Origin: Heliocidaris tuberculata
Taxonomy: Eukaryota; Echinodermata; Echinoidea; Camarodonta; Echinometridae
Assembly (NCBI GenBank): GCA_025618425.1
Contig: CM046848.1
Coordinates: forward strand, 27,645,156-27,709,155
DNA: 64,000 bases
Reading direction: 5' to 3'
Positions 1 to 13,154 of the stretch are shown in pieces. The notes under the pieces were generated by a model. That model saw only the letters and a program-made list of their open reading frames with translations, was not told where the DNA came from and did not search any database. The number at the start of each line of letters is the position of its first letter. The first letter of the stretch is position 1. The position numbers and the translations under genes were made by a program.

Positions 1-205
1 CGGTTCGAGATTGCTGCACTCTGTCACTTGTTTAACCAGAAGATTACATAGTAAGTCATATAATGAAGTCAGTTCAAACAAAGACTCCTTCAAATACTCA
101 TTCCTTTCCAAAACACTCACAGAGTGGAACTCTTTACCAGCATCTATAGTAAACATTCAAGTCTCCAAGGTGTTTAAGGCTCGTATACAAAAGCATTTTC
201 AATAG
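1..205 (+). mobile_element. Non-LTR retrotransposon: C-terminal end of RT ORF
   Basis: The frame from position 2 to 205 reads ...DSFKYSFLSKTLTEWNSLPA followed by SIVNI...VFKARIQKHFQ and a stop. The pattern KxSFxxxTxxEWNSLP...FK is the standard end of the ORF2 protein in CR1/Jockey-type LINEs. The element enters from the left of the window, so only its last ~67 codons are present. Its 3' end may lie at the ATTG repeat near 567-604. Confidence 0.75.
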
Positions 206-566
206 TATTATATTATTATTTCACTTGCACACCCAGTCAAACTCATTTTGATCACCAGGAGTGGGGCCAGAACCATTCAGTTTCAGATTCAGATCAAAAT
301 GTTGGATCACCTAGACTGCTGCTATTTTCACATCTTATTTAGATATATCTGTTGATTTGCAGATTGCAGATTGGTATTCAAAATCAAAAGTCAATGAAAC
401 TTGATCCTTAATCATCTCAATAATGAATCATGTTTTGTCTTCATATTCTACTGTTTTTAAGATGTGACACCTCTTGTGGGAATCAAACTTGGGTGAATAA
501 ATTTGTGGAATTTTGGCCCTTCGCATTTGTATAAATATCAATTTAATGTCCGTTGAATGTTTAGGA

Positions 567-604
567 ATTGATTGATTGATTGATTGATTCATTCATTCAT
601 TCCA
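567..604. repeat. ATTG/ATTC tetranucleotide repeat
   Basis: Several copies of ATTG are followed by ATTC. It could be the simple-repeat 3' tail of the LINE that ends at the window's left edge. Confidence 0.8.
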
Positions 605-1019
605 TTTATTTCATCCATTCATAAAAAAGTACATTTACAATTATTACAGAAGAATCAGAGTATAATATTTCATGAATGAGGAGACAGCTTATACCACAGT
701 CACACCAACAAGACTGACAACAGACTGAACAAAAATTTACATTGCCACCAATGGCCAAGAATTGGTCGGTTTAGAGTCGGTTTGGGGTCGGCTTGGCGGT
801 GTGACTATGGTATTAGGAAGGTAAAAGAGCCTTATTGGTGCTGCCACCAACAAAGGATAAACAACATCATATTTATTTATTTATACAAATAATGCAAAAC
901 AGAGAAACCATAGCAAAGCAAAAACAAACAATACAAAAGTAAGAGGGTAAAGAGTAAAGTAAACTAGGTATTATAAGTATTCAGTATGAGTGATTTCACC
1001 CTCCTTTTGAAGACTTTAA

Positions 1020-1091
1020 CCCGTTGACTACTGAATTCTGTTATTCCCATACGCTTAATACAGGGATGCCCTGGTTCCCGTAGGCAATGTG
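1020..1091. mobile_element. 72-bp TTAA-flanked MITE, copy 1
   Basis: Seventy-two bp lie between two TTAA tetranucleotides and begin CCCGTTGACTACTGAATTC. The same-length copy at 60986-61057 shares the middle motif ATTCCCATA and the TTAA flanks. Ends show imperfect inverted symmetry. TTAA target duplication is the hallmark of piggyBac-type transposition; family membership is inferred. Confidence 0.65.
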
Positions 1092-1972
1092 TTAAGAGAA
1101 TTATTATCATTGTAGGATAAATATTATTTATTCCAACAGAGATATTTTGTGTCAAACAATGTTGTGTATATTGCTTTTCTAGCTAACATGTTCAGCTGAC
1201 AAATTCCCATGAAATCAATGAATCAATTTATCGGCAATGGCATAATCATGATCATCATCATCACTACCACCCTGTGAATCCATTTCAGTCAACGCCACCT
1301 CTGCTTCCAAGTATCACAGACTGAATATCCTACAAAACTCAAATCAAATCTCCAGCAATTTCCATGCTCGTGCACCTCACATTATGACATCATTACAATC
1401 TAATTCCTCTTCACTTCAGCACATTAGTACAGCTGACATCATTATCGCATCTTTAGTTCCCCATCATCATCATCCGACCTCCCAATCCCCCCCATCTCGC
1501 AGATCATCTCTAAAGCTGGTCGTCACGGCATCCTCCTTAGTCCCATCTACACCAGGGAGTCAATACAAACATTGTCTTCCTCACGCCTCCATCTCTCCCT
1601 CCCGGATGTCTCCCAATCAATTTCCTACCACCTAGGAAGAAATGATCGCCGTGACAACCAATTAACCTCCAGATTGCTCTTGTGTTCTTCATTTGAACAA
1701 AGGAACTCCCAAAGTCCCCTCGGTAATCACCTGACAGCGAGAAAATCCTTCAAAGTTTCTTAGAGAAAACATGCTGACTGTATAAACATGGTCTCCTTTC
1801 TCGGTAGGGAGATGATCACGGCTTCTCTCATCATCTTGGTTTCCTTCTCTCTATTTGGTTCGTGATCATAATTTGTTTTTGAAATTCCCTGATGTAGTTC
1901 CCTTCCCGGTTGCTCTTTCTCTCATTCATATTTCACCATCTCTGTCATTCATATGGCTGATTCATTATTTAT

Positions 1973-2042
1973 CCCACAGACTACTGAATTCTCTCATTCC
2001 CATAGGCTTAATACAGGATCCACCCCGTTCCCATAGACAATG
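1973..2042. mobile_element. 72-bp MITE family, degenerate copy 2
   Basis: The sequence shares ACTACTGAATTCT, ATTCCCATAGGCTTAATACA and GTTCCCATAGACAATG with the copies at 1020 and 60986. Its terminal TTAA sites are lost or mutated. Confidence 0.6.
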
Positions 2043-3871
2043 AGTAATGCTTGTTTTCCATTTCTCTGATGTTTTCTCCCATGAACATATTATTATCACT
2101 TTTGATGCTATGATGCACAGTTTTAAGTGCAATAGTACAGCCAATAAAGAAGATAATATAGATGAATTCTTTGCCCAATCATACCAACAAAAAAACAACT
2201 TATTTCCTTGTAACTTGCAAAAGATTGTAAGATAAGTTTATATTCAGTCCAATGAATTTTCCATTTTCACTTTTCATCCATTCCATTTCACCACTCCTTT
2301 TATACTTTTATATTCCTTTTTTAAAATTACTTTTCATAATCAATTTATTTGTCTTTTTAGTTTCTTTAGTCTCCAAATTATATCCCTCTTCCATGTTCTA
2401 CCTCCTTTCCTAATTTCTCCTTCTCTCTCACTCTTTCTTTCTTCCTCTCTCTGATGTTGTCACTTTATATTAGTCTCTCTCTCTCTCTCTCTTTTTCTTA
2501 GATTTATCACCACCTCTCTGTCTCTTTCATTTTTCCTCTTTTATATCTATAATTACTTATCCTTCAATCTCTATTTGTCTTTACTCAGCAACCATTTCTT
2601 TTCCTTTTCTCTAGAAACAGATTAATCAAACATTAGAATATATCAAACCAGATTGATTTTTCTGATTTCGTCCATCAGATTTTAGAAAATCAATCGTATA
2701 CAGCAAATCTAATCAAAGAAAGTGAAAGCGTGTCAAAGCTACTCAAACAAGATCATACAATGTGTACAAAGAACACAATGCCATATATACCCTCACCCAT
2801 ACCCGTAATTGCACTTGTCCTCGATCTTTCTTTTATATTACTTTCAAAGCTATGAAGAGCAAACTTTAATCTGAAGGGGGGAGGGCTACTCTATGTTTAC
2901 CCCGCCCTAATTACAGGTCCTAAATTTGGACCTACTCCTCTCTTCCGCTCTCGGAAAAACCTGACACAATCCGTCAGATGCTAGCTGTGAAAAGGGAAGT
3001 CAGACAGCTGGCTGTTAGATGCAGGTCAAGGCAAGCCCCCATGATCTTGAAGAAAGTTGCTGATGGAACGTATCAAAAAGTGCTATTTTTGTATCGTGAA
3101 CCGTCAAAGTTTGCAACGGGTGCGACATTAGTGCAATGTCTCCAGCTTTATGTGGAAAGCTCTTTTCTCCATTTGCAAAAGTGGAAAGGAAAGATGAGGT
3201 TGAAAGATATAATTAGATTTATTTTTCAAATAGAAATAAAAATGATTGACTGCATAAATCCATCTTTCAGAGATTGAATATCTTGTGAAGTTTCAAACAA
3301 GAATATTTATGTGTTCAAAGAAAATGTGTTTCTTGTCTTTTGTTTTTTTACTCTGGGTACCTTCAGCAAATGTACATAGACAGAAAAATTCTTGTAGTTA
3401 TGTACAGTTGGGATTTTTGGCAATGATATTACTTGGCGAAAGTCTGTTACACTTATGCTGCAGTCAGACTTTCCTGTAAAGCCTAGCCACAACTGCCACT
3501 TAAGGCCATTTTCTTTAAAACAAAATTTCCTTTAAAACATGTTGCCAACTGCCATATGCCACAAAATAGCTCCATATCTTACAAATTTAGGTTTTTATTA
3601 AAAAATGGCCGTATACACCACGTAAGACCCTGTTATTTCCAGGTAATGTCCATGTAGTGCCACCTAAGGCCATCTACAGCCATGTAACAACCATGTAGCC
3701 TTGGTGTCACTTTAGATATGAGTTGGATATAGTGTTTGAACCAGGGCTACTTTTAGGAATTTGGTTAGTGTACGGTATTGATATTGTATTAATTGTTGCC
3801 AGAGCCAATGTGGTACAACTGAAAAAACAGGATATTTTACTCTTTTTTTTTTGGTTGATTTTTCAATGCAG

Positions 3872-4063
3872 GTTTATAAGCAGAAGCTTTACGGGCCTAA
3901 GATCGTCTGGTTCCTGATAGGATGGTATCCTGATAACTGGTATGATGCGGATGACAAGCATATCAACTGCACAGCGGACCAGCTTAAGGAGGCACTCCAG
4001 TATCACTTCACCACAGAAGGGATGATGCTGAAACCGGACGACACCCCCTCCATCTCAGGCATG
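3872..4063 (+). CDS. GABBR1: GABBR1 exon 1 of 14 in window: ligand-binding domain
   Basis: This exon is 192 nt, phase 0 at both ends, and encodes 64 residues from VYKQKLYGPK to SISGM. The acceptor is a T-rich tract followed by CAATGCAG, and the donor is ATG|GTGAGT. The segment FLIGWYPDNWYD aligns with the lobe of the GABBR1 Venus-flytrap domain that carries the GABA-contact tryptophan (W in FLIGW). INCT is a potential N-glycosylation site in the same place as in vertebrates. The protein must continue upstream, because no initiator or preceding exon could be found in 1-3871. GC content is clearly higher than in the flanking intron. Confidence 0.93.
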
Positions 4064-4194
4064 GTGAGTAAGAGCGCCCCTGCCTCCCCGTTTCTTTAAA
4101 CCTTGTTCACATATGGCAAGCTCATGGTAAACTGTCTAAAAGAAAGAAAAAAAATTGGCAAAATAATAATAATACCCGGTAATAATGATAATAA

Positions 4195-4465
4195 ACCGTT
4201 CTTGTATAGCGCAAATCATGTTATGATATAAGGTCCCTGTGCACTTCCAAAGAGTTTGGATATGATAACCCTGTCTTTAGCTCTGGTGGCCGTAATCAGC
4301 GCACAGTGCATTTCCCAATTAACACCTGGGTGGAGAGTGGAAAACATGGATAAATGTCTTGCCAAAAGATGCTAGTGCCGGGCTGAGATTCAAACCCTCA
4401 ACCCTTGGATTGAGAGTCAAGTGAATGAACCACTGTACCACGTCACCTCCACATAATCGTAGTGC
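4195..4465 (-). mobile_element. tRNA-derived SINE (reverse orientation)
   Basis: Read on the minus strand, the head near 4460 reads GGTACAGTGGTTCATTCAC and then GAGGGTTTGAATCTCAGCC, resembling tRNA A and B boxes. It is followed by CACTCTCCACCCAGGTG, a body also seen in the SINEs at 34776 and 43070. The TATAGCGC-type tail region is near 4205. Confidence 0.7.
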
Positions 4466-5262
4466 GCTACACATTTCTATATAACACACAGATTAGTGAA
4501 TTTGCTTGGAGTCTTTGTTGTAGACAGCTCCTTTTTTCACCCCACTTGCCATTTGTTTACATGTAAAATGGTATTTATATTGCTTCTTATGCTATGGTCA
4601 TAAATCAGGGTGGCGACCGACCAATGTGTAGCCTGCTTGGGCGCCGCTGGAATTTAGGCATCGCCCTACAATTTTTTGAGAAATCGAGCGGGCTGTAAAG
4701 CCCCAGCGATGCCCTGTTGATTTCCAATCGGTTGCCGGTCGATTTTAGGTCAAAACTCGGTGAAATCGCGGGATCTTCTCCGTGTGGTGTCCGAGCAGTG
4801 ATTGAATGATGACCCACTGATTCCTGGACGATCTTCCACAGGCCACCCGCCGATTTTTAAGAAATTGCCCGGCGGCCGGCTGGTGATCGGCGGGGCATCT
4901 GCAGGTGTCCGTACTCACACATACTTACCATATACTAGTAAGGTGTACCTTTAATTGAAAATCTTGTTAAAATTATCGGACAAATCTGACCAGCCCTTAA
5001 TCCTGAAGCAACTTTTGAATGTAACCTTGAGTACCAATTTCAAACCGTTTAAAATGTTCCATAGGAAGAACAAGGTTTTGTTATTAAAGTAAGCATAAAA
5101 ATAACCATACAAACGAAAGAAAAGGTGATCAGAGTAGGAGAAAAATCAATGATTTTAGCCCAGCAATTTTCATGTTGAAAATTTGGATCTTCCATCACAA
5201 CTTCTGGTGCTATTTATTTGGTAGGCAAAGAGAAGAAGGGGAAAGAGAGAGAGAGACTGGAA

Positions 5263-5279
5263 GGGGGGGGGGGGGGGGA
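5263..5279. repeat. Poly-G tract in purine-rich stretch
   Basis: A run of about 17 G lies inside a GA-rich region (about 5225-5465). Confidence 0.85.
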
Positions 5280-5833
5280 GAAATGGATAGAGCTAGATTT
5301 TTTTTAAAAACTTGATAGGAGAAAAAAAAGGTGACAGACTAGGAGAGAGACCGAGAGATAGACAGGGGAACAGGGAGACAGACAAAGAGATACAGAAAGA
5401 GAGAGGGGGAGAGAGAGGTCAGAGAAAAGAGAGAAGGAGATGGATAGTAAGCTGAGAAGATGGGCATGAGATCAAATGATGAAATACAAGAAACGCTATT
5501 TCCTTCTTTTTTCGATTGTGTCGGATTTTACAATTCCATTAAGGGTGCTAATGCGTCCAACCTTGCTGTGTCACAGCGATAATCAAATAAACGCTCCTTC
5601 ACCTTGTCATCACGTATGTTCTGCTGTCGCGCCCACATGGATGACACAATGTTTAGGTTTCTGATGCGTATGTGCTGACACGCAAGCTTTTCATTTGTCT
5701 GTAAATCACTTTGCAGAGTGCATTAGCATAGTAGACACAATCTATATATCATTATAGTTTGTATTGAAGTCACCTTCATGCCCTCTCCCCCTCATATCGT
5801 AAAAAAAAAAGATGTTGATAGAAATAATGGCTT

Positions 5834-6210
5834 GGGGTGCGTTTATACTTTCTTTGCGAAGGCAGAATGAGTGTTTTGAAACACTCATCTAAAACACAGT
5901 TTCACGGGGTACTGCTTATACATCTTTTCTCCAGGCGAATTTGAGCCCTTTAGCTGGTTTCGCAAACCTCACTGCGCATGCTATGCATTTATATGTCATA
6001 TAAATACGTTTACAAGTGTTTGTGCATTTATGTTTCCCTGGAAACCGTGTTTTTGGAGAAACACCGATTCAAAATGCACCTTTTTACAAGTTTTACATCG
6101 GCATTTTAAATCGGCGATTATACAAAAATGACTGGATGCAAGCGTGTTTTGAACTAAACTTGTAACAAAAGGCTCATTCTGGCCTGAAAAAGGGAGTATG
6201 AATGCACCCT
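5834..6210. mobile_element. MITE with inverted GGGTGC(G/A)TT ends
   Basis: The left end begins GGGGTGCGTTTATACTTTC and the right end is the approximate reverse complement (GGGAGTATGAATGCACCCT). No coding capacity is visible over ~377 bp. The family is not identified. Confidence 0.6.
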
Positions 6211-6273
6211 TGGTGATCTGACATTGGCTCCAATGACAACTGCTATGGGCTTTTTCCGTCAAAGATACAGGGT

Positions 6274-6375
6274 TAGAGTAACCGTTGTGATTGGGTTTCA
6301 GGCTAGGTCTAGGTTTAGGGTTAGGGTTTGGTTTAGTGTTTAGTCCAGGGTTGAAGTTGGGAATTTGGTTAGTGC
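6274..6375 (-). repeat. Telomere-like TTAGGG repeat tract
   Basis: Degenerate TTAGGG-type units (AGGTTTAGGGTTAGGGTTTG) are embedded in a longer repeat. The flanking GAAGTTGGGAATTTGGTTAG is the reverse complement of sequence beside the similar tracts at 14315 and 15541. It is therefore a dispersed repeat family rather than an isolated telomere remnant. Confidence 0.7.
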
Positions 6376-6673
6376 AAGAAATTCACCGAAGAGCAGTTGT
6401 CATCGGAGCATGTGTGGTACAACCGATCTGTTTCCATCAAGGGTCACCGGTAGGTTATCCAGATGCGTAGTCTTTAGTGTAAACATTTATCAGGATATTT
6501 CTTACAGAGGCACGTACATGTACTACCAGCCGGGCTGTTTGTGTTTGTGTGAGAATGGTGAAAAATGGTTAACTTAGAAAACAAAAGGTGGCTAAGCTCT
6601 ACGCTCTCCCTCCCTAGGACATTGTAAAGTGAAAGTGAAAAGTAGAGTGTAGGAGTAAAGCAGAAAAATTGGG

Positions 6674-6702
6674 GTGGGGGGGGGGGGTGGGGAGGGAAGT
6701 AC
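6674..6702. repeat. G-rich tract
   Basis: A near-pure G run (TGGGGTGGGGGGGGGGGTGG) with G-quadruplex potential. Confidence 0.7.
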
Positions 6703-7396
6703 CATAATAGTTTTGTGTAAGAAAAAGCTATCAAATGTTGAAAATAGAGAACAAGAAGAAAAGTTTTCTTGAGGGAGGAAGATAGATACAGATGTAAATC
6801 AAGAAAATGAAACTTTGTAAGTCTCTTGATATTCAATAAGAAATTTCTCCCATTGACATTGGCAATTAGAGTAATTTTCTCTGACAACCCTCCATGAGGA
6901 GTAGGAGGGGGTTACCACATTAGGAAGCAATCACAGTGTTGGTATTCAAAAGATCACATACTCTCACTGTATGCAAACTGTGCCTTTAGCAATCATCTTT
7001 ATTATTCATCTTTATCTCGTCTTATCTCTTTCATTCCTACTCTATCTCTGAGATGCATTAGTATGACACAGATATGCCATCAATCATTATATTCCAAGAA
7101 AGAGATGGGGAGAAAGAAGATGCGGTCTTTGGTCTGCATTCTCCGGTAGCATGGCGTAATGTTTCATCACAGATATGATGACCTACATTGGTGTATTCAT
7201 GTGACTCAATGATGACATGTTTACTCCAGTATAGTGCATCTAGACTGACTTTGAAGAGGTTCTGAGAGCAGACCATTTTGACTTGGTCATTTTGATTTAT
7301 AGATCAGTAATGTGTTTTGAGGAGGAAATGGAATTTAAAGGATTAGAGTTCAATGACTTTGATATTTTTTTAATTGGATAATGCAGACCTTTCTTT

Positions 7397-7450
<54 letters not shown>

Positions 7451-7740
7451 CTGTATCTCTATCTCTATCACTTTCTTCCTCTCCCTCCCTTTCTTTCTCC
7501 TCCTTCCCTCTCTTTCTCTTCCCTCCCTCACTTTTTCTCCCTCCCTTTCTCCTCCTCCCCCTCTCTCTCTCCCTCCCTCCTTATCCCTCCCTCCTTTCCT
7601 CTCTCTTCCCCTCCCCTCTCTCCGTCCCTCCTTATCCCTCCCTCTCCCTCTCCCTCTCTCTCCCTCTCTCTTTCTCTCTCTTTCTCCCTCCACCTCTCTC
7701 TCTCTCTCTCTCTCCCTCCATATATCTCTCTCATTCCCTC
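7397..7740. repeat. CT microsatellite with (TA)n
   Basis: A (TC)n run passes into (TA)n and then an imperfect CCCT/CTCT pyrimidine tract. It generates long spurious frames on both strands. Confidence 0.9.
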
Positions 7741-8919
7741 ATTTTTTTCCTCTATCTCCCAGTTTCTCAAATCTGTCTTCCCATATTTTTCTTATGGCAG
7801 AAGTTATGCCTGTCTATCCACTGAATCGTAACAATCATTTGCAAGCGTAATTTAGCTGGGCGCTAGAATTCGGAAGCCAGTAGGGCGGAAATCCAATTGG
7901 TGACTGTTATCTAGGGTGGGAAAAGCTAAAATTGTGTCAGCGAGTGATGACAAATTAAAGCAATCGGGGTCAAGAGGACTTTGAGGCATGATGGGTAAAT
8001 CTCAGCATTATATTCAAACCATTTGACAACACATTTGCAGGCAAGTTACAGTATTAACATATATTTTGTCTCTGTACTCTTGGTCTCTGTGATCTGTCAT
8101 TGTGAACCTCTTCATTCAACCCAGAATGATGCAAGTGGGAATTTATGTACACTCTTTCAGTCCGTTGTCATTATTTTGTTAAAGTTGATATAATAGGCTG
8201 TTTTTATATTCAAATAAAAAATGAAGCAATTCAGAGATTAGTGAAATAGAGTGGAAAAGAGGCTTTTTTCAAGAATTGAAATCAGAAATCATAGAGACAA
8301 TAACAAAGCAACAGAAGTATACATTACTAGTATAAGAAGAGAGAGAATAGTATAGAAAGCAAAAAAGAGGGAAGAAACAAAGGTAAAATACTATAAAACC
8401 AAAAACTATCATGACTTCGAACTTTTTGAAGTTGTTATTGCCAGCCTATTTTGCACTAAGAAACTTTTGCCGATGCAAAAAGTTAAAATGTAGTTGTGAT
8501 TCAGTTTTTTCATAAATCTGGACCACTCTAAAGATTCAAAATGGCTGGCTGAAAGGCGTTAGCACATGCGCATGCCATGAAGCATACTTTCAGCAGAACA
8601 CACTTACGCCCTTCTGAAGCCGCACAAGGATATCTGTCTTTACCCTATTCATATTTTTGTAGGCATAGTTATGAGAAATCCAATACTTTGACATGGATTT
8701 GAAAGAGGAATGATAAATCTTGGTGTCTCTGTTAGGTGGATTGTCTGTGATCATATAGATTTCAAACTGTGCGTGTGCACCACGGAGTGGAAATAAATGC
8801 CATTAATTTGGCTAATGAAGTAGGAAATAGGTCATGGCCAAGCTTTAATGATGTAAAGATATTTCACTGTGAAGGAATGTTGGGGTAGGATTGTAATACA
8901 AAGGTTTGTTAGGAGAAAG

Positions 8920-9115
8920 AGGGGAAGAGGGAGATAGAGAGAGAGAGAGAGAGACAGACAGTCAGAGAGGGGATTGGGGTTGGAGGAATGTTGGAGGATA
9001 GGAAAGTGAAATGCTCAAACCTGAGAGAAAAAGTAATGAAAGATTGTAGAGAGAGAGAGAGAGAGAGAGAATATGAGAGAGACAGAAGATGTGAGATGGT
9101 ACAAGAGAGAAATAT
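8920..9115. repeat. GA microsatellites
   Basis: Two (GA)n runs (about 8936-8955 and 9048-9071) sit in purine-rich sequence. Confidence 0.85.
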
Positions 9116-9714
9116 TCATATGATTTAAAGAAAAAAGGAGGAAATGATAGAGATATGATGATGATGATTATCATTGTGATGCACAGCATTATGGTGCTAT
9201 ATTTCTGTTGACAACATCGAAAGGAGAGAAAGAACAGAGAGGAAGAAAGATAAAAAATAGAGAAACAAACACATTTTCTCTCTCCCCTTTCTATATTTGC
9301 TGTGTCTTTCTCTTTTTCTCTAACTCCCTCTTTATCTCCCCTTCCTTCTCTCACTATGCCCCTTTCTTTCTCTCTCTCTCCCTCTTCTTTTTATGACTGT
9401 CCATACCACCTCTACCACTCCATGTGTCATTTTTTGACCCGCTGACCTTGACGGACACACACCTACCAGGGGTGGATGTAGCGCCGAGATTTGATTAAGC
9501 ATTACAGCGAGAGGTCTCCACGGAAGTGCACGCTCCCTCAATTACGCTGGGGAAAGTGTGAAGATTCTCTTGCCTCTGCGACAGCTGTGATGATGCAGTG
9601 TTATTTGATAGTGGTAGCTTTATAGGATGGATCAAGATGAAAGAAAGAAAGCTGAAGAAAAGGCAAAGATTTGAAAGGGTAAAATGATACTTGCAAATAA
9701 TATGAAGATGATGG

Positions 9715-9990
9715 AGAGAGAGGGGGGGGGGAGAAGGATGGAGGGGCAGAATGGGATATAGAAAGGATTGGAGAAAGAGAGAGATAGATAAGAGGGGGGA
9801 GAGAGTGAAGGAGATGGAGACAGAACAAAACTATGAGAGATGAGAATGGGGAAGGGAAGAAGAAACATTTAGTGGGGAGATATAGGAGGAGGAAGAGGGA
9901 GATGGATAGAGAGTGCGGGATATAAACAAACAACAGAGTGTAAACAGGAGGTGCAATCGAGAGAGAAAGAGAGAGAGGAGAGAGAGAGGG
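9715..9990. repeat. Purine-rich GA tract
   Basis: Imperfect GA/GGA repeats over about 275 bp. Confidence 0.8.
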
Positions 9991-10168
9991 ATGAGGGTAG
10001 TACAGCTTTATGAAACTTTATGAAACATAAAATGTGTTCACATCTGTATGAGATAGCTAATATAATCATTACCATGAACATTATATGTAAGATCATTAAA
10101 ACCAATGTTGTTGGTAGTATCGTTACCATTAAAAACTACCTGTACCACTTTCTTTTTGTTATATCTCT

Positions 10169-10860
10169 TACCACATACAACATGACCATGACCACCACCA
10201 CTATTACTGTTAGCAGCAACATTAGCATCTCTGGCACTTTCATCACTACTATACTCATGAACATAACCATCACTACCACCATCATTATCAACACCACCAG
10301 CACCAACATTATCAACACCACCACCACCAACATCATCACCACCACCACCATTATCAACACCACCATCACCATCATCACCACCACCAACACCATTATAAAC
10401 ACCATCAACACCATCACCACCACTACCACCATTATCACCACCACCAACATCATCACCACCACCACCACCACCACCATTATCAACCCCACCAACACCATCA
10501 CCACCACCAACACCATGATCAACACCACCACCACCAACAACAACACCACTACCACCATCACCATTATCAACACCACCACCACCATCAACACCACCACCAC
10601 CATCACCACCATCACCATTATCAACACCACCACCACCGACACCATCACCACCACCACCTTTATCAACACCATCACCACCACCACCACCATCACCATTATC
10701 AACACCACCACCACCGACACCAACACCATCACCACCACCACAACCACCACCACCACCATTATCAACACAACCAGTACCACCACCTAGTCCCCAACAGCTA
10801 TCATCATGACTACTTTCATTTCCATTATCACCACTATCACCATCATCATCATCATCATCA
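10169..10860. repeat. ATC/ACC trinucleotide tract
   Basis: About 690 bp of variant ACC, ATC and AAC triplets. It has a Thr/Ile-rich frame on plus and a Val-rich frame on minus, both low-complexity artefacts. Variant units such as CATTATCAACACCACCACCA recur, showing higher-order amplification. Confidence 0.92.
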
Positions 10861-11429
10861 AAAATCCTTCTCTATCCTCTGGTCATCATCTTCTTCAAGA
10901 CCAGCACCTCCTTTTAAAAATGTGCATCGTAAAGAGTGGATGAGATAGGAGAGAGAGTACGCAAAAAAATTTCAGTTTGGGAGCAAGGAACTTGCGAAGA
11001 AATCTTCAGCCATCTCATCAAGCTAACGACTGATCATCGGTCGTCACCTGCCTCTTTTCCGGCCAGCTCTCTAGGTTTACAGGGATTGGGTGGGAAGTTT
11101 AATTATCAAGACCTTGTGTGGATATTTCCGCTAAGGGGATGGGTCAGTGGGAATTGTCCAGGTCTTTATGATGAATAGGCAAGGTGATGTTATGAGGTTT
11201 ATCCTCTGTAAAACTGCACTTGATCAAGTGATGATGGTGGTGGTGGTGATGATGTGATGCGGTTTGTGGTAATGCTATCAGGGATGGTAGAGGCTGTGTT
11301 GGTTGTTGTTCTTGTGGAATTGATAATGATGATGATGATAATAGTTATTGTTACTGTATGATCATAAACTTCATCTGATGTATTCAAATTTGATACATAC
11401 ACAATATCTTGAAAATGCAAGTACTTTTA

Positions 11430-11846
11430 ACTCTTTATTCACTGCGGACTGAAACTAAGACTGCTGCATTGCTTGGATTATATTTGTTCCATACACATTT
11501 ACAGTTACATGTAGTTTTGCTGAAGGTTCATAATTCCGAAAATAAAATAGGGTTCATATTTCTGAATGTTCATAATTCCGAAGAGTTATGTAGGGCTCTA
11601 TTGCATTTTTGGAATTATGAACCTTTGGAATAAGGAACCTTCAGAGTAATGCATCAAATGTTTGAAATTTTGAACCTTATTTCATTTTCAGAATTATGAA
11701 CCTGTGCTAGGGGAAATTTGTGTTTCGGAATTACGAACCTTCAGAAAAACGAACAATAGGAAAAAAATGAGTACTCCCCACAAAAACTTACTCTGGCAGT
11801 CCACTGTTTGTTCCATTATAGTTGACCAAAGTGAATAAAGAATTAA
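11430..11846. mobile_element. Fold-back element with nested inverted repeats
   Basis: The outer ends are TTAACTCTTTATTCACTGCG and its approximate complement GTGAATAAAGAATTAAC. The inner inverted pair is TGAAGGTTCATAATTCCGAA (about 11520) and TTCGGAATTACGAACCTTCA (about 11734), with several more copies of the same word in both orientations between them. The family is unidentified. Confidence 0.65.
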
Positions 11847-12462
11847 CACAGAGAAACTGATTTATCAATATGTCTTTTCTCTTTATACCTCAAAATTTAA
11901 GCAATGTTTAGCAAGTTCAATATGCACTTTATATGCCTCTGTATGCCTTTGAGTAACATACTCAAACGACATTCACAATAATCATTACTAACAAAATAAA
12001 CACAGTGCTGGTTAGGTTTCTCCTGAGCTATGCAGCTGTCATATTAAAAAGAGACATGAATGAGTGGATAGCTGAACTGCTATGCCATAATGAGGCTCTA
12101 GGGTGACATTGCGTCATGTGATCATAAATCATGGCGAAATGGAACAGAATAGCCGTCTTCATTTCTGTTGCACTTCACATTACATTGTTGATTTGTAGCT
12201 TATGGTGCTGTCAGTGCATGTCTTTAAAATTAATGGTACACATTAATCATATGCTTCAGGAGTCTTACAACAGAATTGAAAATGGACGAAAATGAATGAC
12301 ATTAATCCAATTTGTCACAATTGTAAAAACTGTCTCTCGGAGAGAGTTTTATGTGCATGTATATATATTTTTCTGTGGACCTTCAGAAAAATGTGTCACT
12401 GTACTAATTATTTCAGGATGACTCTGTTCCACTGAAGCATGTTAGTTTGGGAAGGAGTATTC

Positions 12463-13050
12463 AAAGGCAGTCCAACCCTTGTATGAAGTTAATTTGTAAG
12501 TAAGCAGATAAAATAATAGAAACAGGATGGTGAAAGTTTAAAATATATCGAACAAGGAATAAAAAGTTATGAATGTTTGAAATATGAGATCTCTAAATCT
12601 ATGTTAATCTCAAATTGGCAATTTGGGCCATCGGTCATGATGTAGCGGCAGTCAACTCTCCCGTTTGCCATACACTATTCAAAATATCATTGATTTCCAG
12701 TTTTCTCCTAAGTGCCTTTTCCCCTGGGGCATTACTCAGAGTAGATAACATATTGTTATGGGTCCTCCAAAAAGAAAAAGATCCTACTGAGTTATATATT
12801 TGGAAAAATTGACAATTTAGTAATTTCGCATGTGGGAGCAAATGGGGGAGTTGTCCGCCACTACATCACAGTGACATTAAAGATCTGCCAATTTTGAATT
12901 CCCATATCTAATTATGTAGCATGATTGCAACTTTCTACAATTCACAACTTTCTCATTGCTTGTCCAATTTCATTCAAACTTTCCCTAATCTGCTTCTCTG
13001 ATTTTTCTGCTTTTTTTCAGAACAACTTGCTATTAGGGTTGGATTTCCCT
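12463..13050. mobile_element. ~600-bp fold-back MITE, copy 1
   Basis: The ends are GGCAGTCCAACCCTTGTATG and GGGTTGGATTTCCCTTTAA. The long arms include GAAAGTTTAAAATATATCGA and its counterpart TTCATTCAAACTTTCCC, and continue inward to matching CAACTCTCCCGTTTGC and ATGGGGGAGTTGTC. It is homologous throughout to 42505-43065. The right TTAA flank is intact; the left end is damaged. Confidence 0.75.
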
Positions 13051-13154
13051 TTAAATGATTGCAAGGAGACTCCCTCAACATCACAGAACATTCTCTTGCT
13101 CATTGTCACAGTTTGTGTAGCATTATTGTCAATCTATGTAAGACATATTGTCTA

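Larger units (their letters stand above)
1..3871. other. Upstream intron: no host coding exon seen
   Basis: Exon 1 opens with an acceptor, so this stretch is presumably intron. It holds a LINE coding tail at the left edge, tetranucleotide repeats near 567-604, two copies of a 72-bp MITE family (1020 and 1973) and pyrimidine-rich sequence at 2270-2620. The open frame at 2978-3277 matches nothing I recognise. I could not find the expected preceding GABBR1 exon. Confidence 0.7.

Noticed and set aside
2978..3277. 99-codon frame upstream of exon 1
   Set aside because: No similarity to any GABBR1 segment or other family I know, and no splice sites with matching phase.
7374..7850. 158-codon open frame rich in Ser and Leu
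   Set aside because: It is produced by the CT microsatellite; all frames on both strands stay open for compositional reasons.
10020..10787. 255-codon Thr/Ile/Asn frame and the 215-codon Val/Met frame on the opposite strand
   Set aside because: Both come from ATC/ACC trinucleotide repeats with no domain or splice context.
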